A stretch of 64,000 nt of DNA from Azolla caroliniana (lineage: Eukaryota > Polypodiophyta), in the NCBI GenBank assembly GCA_043228905.1, contig JBHGNT010000012.1, forward strand, positions 3,162,001-3,226,000. Reading direction: 5' to 3'. Below are positions 57,901 through 64,000 of the stretch, one piece after another. The translations under genes and the position numbers were made by a program. Position 1 is the stretch's first letter, and every line of letters starts with the position of its first letter. Below the pieces are notes generated by a model, which was not told where the DNA came from, did not search any database, and was given only the letters and a program-made list of their open reading frames with translations.

Positions 57901-58924
57901 ACACAAGATCTCCATAGCTCAGAAACGGATGCATAAGTCATGTTTCGTGCATTACACCTATTATCCTCCCCATTTGGTCTACAAATCTCACAAGTGCAGA
58001 CACATAATTCCCCATGTATACCCTTAGAATCAGTACGCATTGCATTCACAGAAACCCTTAACATGTCCATCTTCACATGGTACACACAACAACATGTATT
58101 CCTCTCATTTAATTTTCTAACATAAAATGGTTTCAAACCTTGGAACTTGCGGAATCCGACAGTCAAGCTTGGATGTTGGTCTTTAAAGTTCATGTACAAT
58201 TCAGCCTACATCAACCAATATATATAGCAAACATTAATATACACTTGGTCAAAACACAAAGTTATGGAATGTGAATTGATATAAAAAAATGGAATACCTC
58301 TGTCATCTCCAAGAAGTGTCTAGGGTGAATCTGGTACTTACCCTGACTTATTCGTTGTCTACACACGTCCTTCTTATTTGGTGAGACACGCGTATTTTTG
58401 GCCCAAAATGAATCCACTTTCTCAATAATCTCTTGAGATAAGGCATCACATCGTCGTCTACGTCCCGACCCCAGCCACTTGAATTTGCTTGAGTGTATAT
58501 TTCGGCGATGTTTCCTCAAGTTCCTTCTTTGAATACCCAGGGCTAAGGCAACTTTAGTATCACTATATTTTTTTTCTCTCACACCATTCACAACCATGTG
58601 TAGGGCTGCCCTCTTTGCAGCAAGTTTGTCTAAGCTCTCTACACCTTTCACTAAGTCTAGGGATGACTTCATAGACTCCACAATCTCTTCTGAAACACAT
58701 TGGTCCCTAAATTTTATTCTCTCCATGTCTTCATTCAAACTTTGATGGTGTAACACTCTACAAATAATATCCCTACGATCCTCTTCACTAAATCTCTTCG
58801 TTATTTCTACCAAATAACGAACTATGTGAAGAACCACTCGTCTCTTAGTCCTTTCAGATATGCATGAGTTACTTGACAACTCACTCTCGTTAGGAACCCC
58901 CATTCGGTCACTAGATTTATCCAC
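54933..58924 (-). CDS. transposase-like protein, putative Sola-type DDD (three exons, 820 aa)
   Basis: Exons on minus are 58924-58298, 58205-57256 and 55818-54933. Both introns are GT-AG and the phases close. The N-terminus (exon 1) has an HTH-like segment (about 118-145; KVALALGIQRRNLRKHRR) followed by a basic patch. Exon 2 holds a Cys/His-rich zinc region (about 247-339; CCCVYH, CVCTCEIC, CKVCPLPLFC), then VIDFAENYTF (D426), YISDDKKHD (D474/475) and HWVWSDGAASQFK (D509). Exon 3 carries QWNYFGSGHGKGEHDGAGA (H544, D550). These motifs recall an uncharacterised transposase-like family common in animal genomes (DFAENY...SDG..QFK...SHGKG). Its partner features, the inverted repeats and the 4-bp duplication, fit a DDD transposase. 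No stop interrupts it, so it may be active. Confidence 0.8.
55875..57050. repeat. 146-bp minisatellite in intron 2 of the transposase gene, 8 copies
   Basis: CTCTTAAGGACGGACAATACT recurs at 55890, 56037, 56182, 56328, 56474, 56620, 56766 and 56912, a near-constant spacing of 146. Units share GAGAACCCTTCACATGG and hold several AGTACAA/GAGTAC words. Copies are more than 95% alike by eye. This array fills most of the 1.4-kb intron. Confidence 0.95.
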
Positions 58925-58954
58925 AAAAATTAAGTGTCTTGCGAAAGTAGTTAA

Positions 58955-59570
58955 TGTTATATAGACTCAACCAAGAAAACACAATCAAATGTTTTTAAAT
59001 GTGGCCTGCAAAGTGAGAAATATTTTGTTTCAAACATTAGAATTACATATCAAATATGGCAAATGTCAATTCTAAAAATTTAGTACTGAAATATGAAGAA
59101 ATGAAACATTTTAGTACTGAAAATGAAAAAAATGGATGGAAGGAACCTCCAATGGTGGAGGGAGCGTGGATATATAGACTCAACCAAGAAAACACAATCA
59201 AATGTTTTTAAATGTGGCCTGCAAAGTGAGAAATATTTTGTTTCAAACATTAGAATTACATATCAAATATGGCAAATGTCAATTCTAAAAATTTAGTACT
59301 GAAATATGAAGAAATGAAACATTTTAGTACTGAAAATGAAAAAAATGGATGGAAGGAACCTCCAATGGTGGAGGGAGCGTGGATATATAGACTCAACCAA
59401 GAAAACACAATCAAATGTTTTTAAATGTGGCCTGCAAAGTGAGAAATATTTTGTTTCAAACATTAGAATTACATATCAAATATGGCAAATGTCAATTCTA
59501 AAAATTTAGTACTGAAATATGAAGAAATGAAACATTTTAGTACTGAAAATAAAAAAAAGGATGGAAGGAA
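58955..59570. repeat. 213-bp tandem repeat, 3 copies, upstream of the transposase gene
   Basis: GACTCAACCAAGAAAACAC recurs at 58964, 59177 and 59390, spaced exactly 213. Each unit includes two TTTAGTACTGAAA words and ends in GGAACCTCCAATGGTGGAGG. Copies are almost identical. The array begins 31 bases before the transposase start codon, in its presumed promoter or leader. Confidence 0.95.
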
Positions 59571-59760
59571 CCTCCAATGGTGGAGGGAGCGTTGGATATG
59601 CCGCCTCGATTTGGTGGAAGGAACCTCCAATGGTGGAGGGAGCGTGGATATGCAGCCTCGATTTGGTGGAAGGAACCTCCAATGGTGGAGGGAGCGTTGG
59701 ATATGCCGCCTCGATTTGGTGGAAGGAACCTCCAATGCCGCCTCGATTTGGTGGAAAAAG
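59555..59760. repeat. 52-bp tandem repeat, about 3.5 copies
   Basis: CTCGATTTGGTGGAAGGAACC recurs at about 59606, 59658, 59711 and 59741. GGAACCTCCA-ATGGTGGAGG within each unit is an inverted repeat. It is continuous with the end of the 213-bp array. Confidence 0.92.
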
Positions 59761-60274
59761 CCCCAAATCACCATGACATCAACTGCAATCGGTGGAAGTA
59801 CGAAAGTCGTTGTCAAAGAAGTGACTATTGGCTGCTACCTAAACCCTCAGAACAGTCTCTGTACCTCAACCGAAACCTAACAAAAACAGAAACCCTAAAA
59901 AAATCAGAAATCCTCAACTCAAACTCTCCAACCAGACATGGATGTCTGAGATTTAGATTGAAGGAAAATCAGAAACGTGACATGGATGTCTGTGATGAAA
60001 AGCTCAGAGAGATAGAGGAAGAACAGTATGAGGGGAATCGCCAAAACGACGTGAGGGGAAGCGCCAAAATCGACGTGAGGGGAAAATAGCCCCCAAAATG
60101 GAAGAACATCTCCTCACGTGTTCCCCCCACTCCTTCTACAGTAAATGACACTTGTACTACAGTCACCCCACTCTCCAAAATCGATTTTCTTTTTCTCTAA
60201 TTTTTTTTCTGAATTATTCAGTACTAACAGTATTGAAAGTACTGACAATTTTTGTGGCCAAAAACAATACTTTT
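59761..60274 (-). promoter_or_regulatory. presumed 5' flank of the transposase gene
   Basis: A unique sequence between the tandem repeats and the right inverted repeat. The plus-strand phrase GACATGGATGTCTG occurs twice (59935, 59979) and GACGTGAGGGGAA(G/A) occurs twice (60049, 60073). It probably contains the transposase promoter, but I recognise no clear TATA box. No gene is seen. Confidence 0.35.
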
Positions 60275-60301
60275 TTGGTACCCCGTAGCGTGCTTCGACC
60301 C
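60215..60301 (-). repeat. right terminal inverted repeat
   Basis: The outer 27 bases pair with 47323-47349. The inner part has TTTTTGGCCAC and two AGTACT words (near 60220 and 60236), mirroring the left end. Confidence 0.88.
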
Positions 60302-60504
60302 ACCTGTTGCACGCATGTGAATCTACAATAGAGCATGTAGGTATGCATGCATGTGCCAAGTGTAAATACTACAAGGGAGCAACTATGCACATGATGCTAG
60401 CAAAATAATAAGGAACAATTACATACATAACTAGTACTAGATATCTTGGTTAACTCATAATAGTAGATTATAACATGGTCGTGTCAAGAGTTCGAATCTT
60501 GACA
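60302..60504 (-). repeat. gypsy-5 3' LTR, proximal part
   Basis: In minus sense the LTR starts TGTCAAGATTCGAACTC at 60504 and runs to the transposon insertion, then continues at 47318. It begins with the duplicated ACCT. A purine tract AGAGGGGGGATAA lies immediately upstream in minus sense (60505-60517). Confidence 0.85.
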
Positions 60505-61277
60505 TTATCCCCCCTCTTACGCCGCCGCCTTCCCAAATCGGCCGCTGGTTTGTGGGGATATCGGTGATGAAAATCTTGGACGACCTCTGGGGCATTTTGT
60601 AAATTTGCCGATGGTTCCCATGTGGCCTCAGACATGGGGTAACCCCTCCATAGGACGAGGTATTGCAAGTGTCGATGGTGCCAACGCGAGTCAAGGATTT
60701 GGTCGACCTCGTATTCCTCCCCTGTCGTCAATTGCACAGGTGGTGGTGGTGGGGCTTGACGTCCTGGGAGTTGTGAAGCATAATGGGGTTCGAGGAGGGA
60801 GACATGAAAAACATCGTGAATCCGGAAGTGGGATGGAAGGGCGAACCGGAAGGCGACGGGATTGATGCACTCGATGATACGGAATGGTCCTAACTTCTTG
60901 TAATCAAGTTTCGCACATGGACGAGTAGTAGAGATGTGTCGACGTAACAACCAGACCATGTCTCCAACGACAAAGTGTGGAGTGGAAGATCGATGGCGAT
61001 CAGCCTACTTCTTGTATCGTTCATTAGTAAGACTAAGCTCCAAGGATAAATCATGATGTACTTCTTCCAAAATGCGGGCACGATCCTCCGCCGAAGGGTT
61101 CACGGAAGTGGTAGGAAGGGAAATGTTGAAGCGAGGATGTAAACCGTAGTTGGCAAAGAAGGGAGTGACGCCAGTCGATGCATGGAGAGAATTTTGCGAG
61201 CGAAAGTAAGTTGACCCAATTATCTTGTTGGTAACTAACCGAGCATCGAAGATACTGCTCAAGGATTTGGTTGACAC
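60505..61277 (-). pseudogene. gypsy-5 pol C-terminus with chromodomain (frameshifted)
   Basis: This carries on the pol reading after a small frameshift near 61195: HASTGVTPFFANYGLHPRFN up to a stop at 61005, then GDMVWLLRRHISTTRPCAK and a chromodomain (YEVDQILDSRWHHRHLQYLVL; TWEPSANLQNAPEV, about 60690-60570). The C-terminal GRRRRKRGDNVKI overlaps the purine tract and LTR edge. Two lesions separate it from the main frame. Confidence 0.85.
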
Positions 61278-64000
61278 GCTCCGTTTGCCCGTCAGTTTGG
61301 GGGTGATAAGCGGAGGACAACTTGACAGAGATGCCTAGAGTTTGTAGCAGGCGCTGCCAGAAGTGAGAGACAAACTGGGGTCCGCGATCCGAGATGACAT
61401 CATCGGGGAGTCCATGCAAGCGTACTACATTGTTGAGTAGGAGATGCACCATTCCTTCTCCGGAAATGGTTTTGGAGCATGGAGTGAAGTGAGCCATCTT
61501 TGTAAACCGATCGACAACGATCAACACCGAGTCATAGCTATTGACCAAGGGTAGATCAGTTATCAGGTCCATAGAGATAGAGGCCCAAGGACGACGAGGA
61601 CATGGAAGCGGCTGTAGTAAGCCGTATGGCCAATGATGAATGGCTTTGGAGCGAGCACAAACCTCACAACTCTTTATGTATTCTTTGACCAACTTCCATG
61701 GTTGTGGCCACCAATACCCCCGAGAGATTAGCTCGAGGGTTTTCGCGACCCCGAAATGACCTGCAAGTGGGTCATCGTGGCATTCCCGCAACACCCGGGT
61801 GCGACATGGGCCCTCTGGGACGTATAAGAGATGATCTCGGAACAACAAACCCTCTTGTATGGTGAAGGTGTCAAGATCCTTCCTTTTGGTCGCCTTGGAG
61901 GGGTTTTGCAAACTATCTTGAATCTCGTTGGCGAACGCATCGGTCTTGGATGCATCAGTGATTTGTTGGAGTAAAGAATCATCCTGCAACATACAAGTGG
62001 CAAACAGATGCAATTGGTCGGGTTTCAACAAACATCTAGATTGTTGAGCATAAGCAGCATCCCCAGGGCGGAGTGCAAGGTCAACTCGGCGAGAAAGGGC
62101 ATCAGCCTTCCCATGTTGGCCACCAGGTCGAAATACGATCTCAAAATCGTAGTCGGGGAGAAATGTAGACCAACGGGCCTGCCTTCGATTCAAAGTACGA
62201 GTGGTGGAAAAATAAACTAAATTTTTATGATCAGTCACTACCTGGACACGATGTTGTGCGCCGGCCAAGTAGGGTCGCCATTCTTCAAAGGCAGCAATGA
62301 TAGCAGCAAGCTCCTTGTCGTAAATGGGATAATTGATTTCAGATGCCGTAAATTTTCGGGAATAGTAAGCCACTGGGTGCATTAGGTTGTTGTCGTCTGC
62401 TTGGGATAAGATGGCGCCAATGGCAAAGTCAGAGGCATCGGTTTCGACTTGGAAGGGTTTTGTGGGGTCGGCATGTAGCAACACCGGGGCAGTGATGAAT
62501 GCGTGTTTGAGTGAGTCGAACGCATTTTGTGCCTTCGAGGTCCATAAAAATGGAGTGCCTTTATGGGTGAGAGCGATAAGAGGTTGTGCTAGGGTGGAAA
62601 ACCCCTTGATGAAGCGACGGTAAAAATTCGCGAAGCCGAGGAAGGATTGCACATCTTTAAGTCGCCTTGGAGTCGCCCACGCCTGAATGACAGAGACCTT
62701 CTTCATATCCATGGTGATGCCAGTGGGCGAGATGATGTAGCCCAGAAATTCGATCGAGGTACGGTCGAACTCGCATTTCTCGCCTTTGGCATAAAGGCCA
62801 TGCTCACGAAGTTTGGCCAGAACTAATCGGACTTGGCGAGTGTGCTCCTCCATGTTTGGCGAGAAAATGAGAATATCATCGAGGTAAATGACAACAAAAA
62901 GATCAAGATATTCCCGGAAAATATCGTTCATCATATGTTGAAAAATTGTGGGAGCGTTAGTAAGACCAAAAGGCATTACCTTGTATTCGAAATGCCCATA
63001 CCGTGTTCGAAATGCGGTTTTCCATTCATCCCCCGGCTTGATGCGTACTAGATTGTACGCGCCACGCAGATCAACTTTGGAGAAGACACGCGCAACTCGG
63101 AGCCGATCAAGGAGTTCGGGGATCAGAGGTGGCGGATAGCGGTTGCGCACAGTGAGTTTGTTGAGACCTCGGTAGTCGACGCATAAGCGTAGAGAGCCGT
63201 CCTTCTTCTTCACAAATAAAATGGGGGCCCCGGCTGGTGACTTAGAAGGTTGAATAAAGCCTTTCTTGAGGTTCTCATCAAGATACACACGAAGGGCCTT
63301 CAACTCTGGTGCAGACAACGCATATAGAGGACCAAAGGGTGGACACGCACCTTCTTGAAGATCAATCGGACAGTCGTAGAGCCGGTGTTCAGGCAACCGA
63401 TCAGCATTACATTTTTCAAATACATCGGAGAAGTGTAGGTATTTTTCAGGAATAACATGGAGTGTGTTAGAAATGGTGCCACAAACAAACCCATCCTGGA
63501 CGGATGATGGGGTAGTCAATTCGGAGTCGACCGTCTCCGAAGGATAGGAAACTGAATTTACCTTCATACTTTTGCACGAGCATCTTGGCTTGCTAAATGT
63601 GATCGAGCGGTTGCACCAATCCACTATTGGATTGTGCGCCTCCAACCACGTTAGTCCTAAGACAATCGGATGTCGAGGAGATGCGATGAGGTAAAAGGTG
63701 AGCTCCTCTTGGTGTGAGCCCACCCGAAGCCCTAATGGGATTGTAGCTTGAGTAATTGCACCTGACGAGAGGACGCACCCGTCGATGGCTTCAACTGGAA
63801 TGGGTTTTGAGAGGCCAACGACAGGTACGCCATGTGCTTGGGCAAACGCGACGTCGATGAAGCAAGAAGATGCCCCAGAATCAAGTAAAGCAACAGACTG
63901 AATGGAACTAGAGTTAAACGAAAGCCATACCTCCAATGTGAAATTGCCTGATGGTCCGGCAATGGAACCAAGAGAATGTGGGCGACGGGAGATGTCCAGT
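61051..64000 (-). CDS. gypsy-5 pol (protease, RT, RNase H, integrase), partial
   Basis: A frame open from the window edge, with about 961 residues downstream of 63936. It holds protease ALLDSGASSCFIDVAF (about 63890), reverse transcriptase (SPAGAPILFVKKKDGSL; LRGAYNLVRIKPGDEWK; VVIYLDDILIFS near 62880), RNase H (ETDASDFAIGAILSQ; TDHKNLVYF), an H2C2 finger (CHDDPLAGHFG...CEVCARSK) and an integrase core (MDLITDLPL; SDRGPQFVSHFW; QTDGQTERVNQ). The catalytic D, D and E are kept. The reading then leaves the true frame near 61195, so the last about 50 residues are spurious and the chromodomain lies in another frame. Gag and the 5' LTR are beyond the window. It is the best preserved gypsy pol here but probably inactive because of that frameshift. 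Confidence 0.9.
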   Translation of the reverse strand, partial: LDISRRPHSLGSIAGPSGNFTLEVWLSFNSSSIQSVALLDSGASSCFIDVAFAQAHGVPVVGLSKPIPVEAIDGCVLSSGAITQATIPLGLRVGSHQEELTFYLIASPRHPIVLGLTWLEAHNPIVDWCNRSITFSKPRCSCKSMKVNSVSYPSETVDSELTTPSSVQDGFVCGTISNTLHVIPEKYLHFSDVFEKCNADRLPEHRLYDCPIDLQEGACPPFGPLYALSAPELKALRVYLDENLKKGFIQPSKSPAGAPILFVKKKDGSLRLCVDYRGLNKLTVRNRYPPPLIPELLDRLRVARVFSKVDLRGAYNLVRIKPGDEWKTAFRTRYGHFEYKVMPFGLTNAPTIFQHMMNDIFREYLDLFVVIYLDDILIFSPNMEEHTRQVRLVLAKLREHGLYAKGEKCEFDRTSIEFLGYIISPTGITMDMKKVSVIQAWATPRRLKDVQSFLGFANFYRRFIKGFSTLAQPLIALTHKGTPFLWTSKAQNAFDSLKHAFITAPVLLHADPTKPFQVETDASDFAIGAILSQADDNNLMHPVAYYSRKFTASEINYPIYDKELAAIIAAFEEWRPYLAGAQHRVQVVTDHKNLVYFSTTRTLNRRQARWSTFLPDYDFEIVFRPGGQHGKADALSRRVDLALRPGDAAYAQQSRCLLKPDQLHLFATCMLQDDSLLQQITDASKTDAFANEIQDSLQNPSKATKRKDLDTFTIQEGLLFRDHLLYVPEGPCRTRVLRECHDDPLAGHFGVAKTLELISRGYWWPQPWKLVKEYIKSCEVCARSKAIHHWPYGLLQPLPCPRRPWASISMDLITDLPLVNSYDSVLIVVDRFTKMAHFTPCSKTISGEGMVHLLLNNVVRLHGLPDDVISDRGPQFVSHFWQRLLQTLGISVKLSSAYHPQTDGQTERVNQILEQYLRCSVSYQQDNWVNLLSLAKFSPCIDWRHSLLCQLRFTSSLQHFPSYHFREPFGGGSCPHFGRSTS

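Larger units (their letters stand above)
47323..60301. mobile_element. large DNA transposon, Sola-like, with accessory RING gene (12,979 bp)
   Basis: It is bounded by terminal inverted repeats of about 27 bp (24 matches) that start GGGTTGAAGCATGCTACGG on the left and GGGTCGAAGCACGCTACGG on the right (complement). Beyond the 27 bp, similarity continues imperfectly through TTTTGGCCA and an AGTACT block. ACCT is duplicated at 47319-47322 and 60302-60305. Excision restores a 353-bp gypsy-5 LTR with TG...CA ends, which independently confirms both borders. It carries two convergent multi-exon genes, a transposase-like one on minus and a coiled-coil RING protein on plus, plus four families of tandem repeats. 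The 4-bp duplication and three spaced Asp motifs suggest the Sola superfamily, but that assignment is inference. Confidence 0.85.
60505..64000 (-). mobile_element. gypsy-5 chromovirus, interior (5' end outside the window)
   Basis: Together with the LTR pieces at 47169-47318 and 60302-60504 this forms one minus-strand Ty3/gypsy chromovirus inserted into gypsy-4. It was later hit in its 3' LTR by the 13-kb DNA transposon. Its purine tract and 3' terminus are shared with the non-coding gypsy-2, which may be a derivative of a related family. Confidence 0.88.

Overview
This 64 kb window is nuclear DNA of a plant, most likely a flowering plant. The evidence is GT-AG introns, a plant-type RING-H2 ligase, a PGG-domain membrane protein, chromodomain Ty3/gypsy elements, Ty1/copia elements primed by initiator tRNA-Met, and AT-rich spacers full of microsatellites. 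I cannot name the species. Only two host genes are convincing: a four-coding-exon RING-H2 E3 ligase (3001-5014, +) and an intronless PGG-type four-helix membrane protein (19507-20562, +). A decayed partial copy of the RING gene lies at about 18.6 kb.

The rest is mostly transposons in nested stacks. (a) 7.16-8.29 kb: a non-autonomous hAT-like element with a possible solo LTR inside it. (b) 8.33-10.33 kb: an old copia relic (-). (c) 12441-17667: a complete copia element (-) with identical 241-bp LTRs, a CAACT target duplication and one 1,546-residue gag-pol, so a very young insertion. (d) 22619-31973: gypsy-1 (-, target duplication GAACA). Its 3' LTR is split by gypsy-2 (22874-26188, TAAGC), whose own right LTR is split by a solo LTR (25505-25953, TGTAA). 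(e) 32384-43765: gypsy-3 (+, GAGTC), split inside its pol by copia-3 (35562-41268, CATGG). The two copia-3 LTRs differ in the copy number of a 54-bp minisatellite (4 versus 9). (f) From 44.6 kb to the window end: a copia relic broken by gypsy-4 (+), broken by gypsy-5 (-). The 3' LTR of gypsy-5 is split by a 13-kb DNA transposon at 47323-60301.

That DNA transposon is the most unusual object here. It has about 27-bp terminal inverted repeats starting GGGT(T/C)GAAGCA and a 4-bp target duplication, ACCT. It carries two convergent multi-exon genes whose splice phases all close. On the minus strand, three exons (58924 to 54933, 820 aa) encode a transposase-like protein with a Cys-rich region, a DFAENY motif, a WSDGAASQFK motif and a GSGHGKG motif. 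On the plus strand, five exons (48809 to 53818, 950 aa) encode a coiled-coil protein with a RING-H2 finger and an acidic repeat tail. Long introns hold 104-bp and 146-bp minisatellites rich in AGTAC, and the 5' flank of the transposase gene holds 213-bp and 52-bp repeats. The 4-bp duplication and the three spaced aspartates suggest a Sola-like DDD transposon. The RING accessory gene and the overall architecture look undescribed to me, but I could run no search.

All splice sites, LTR ends and target duplications were read by eye from the sequence. Family names rest on motif recognition.
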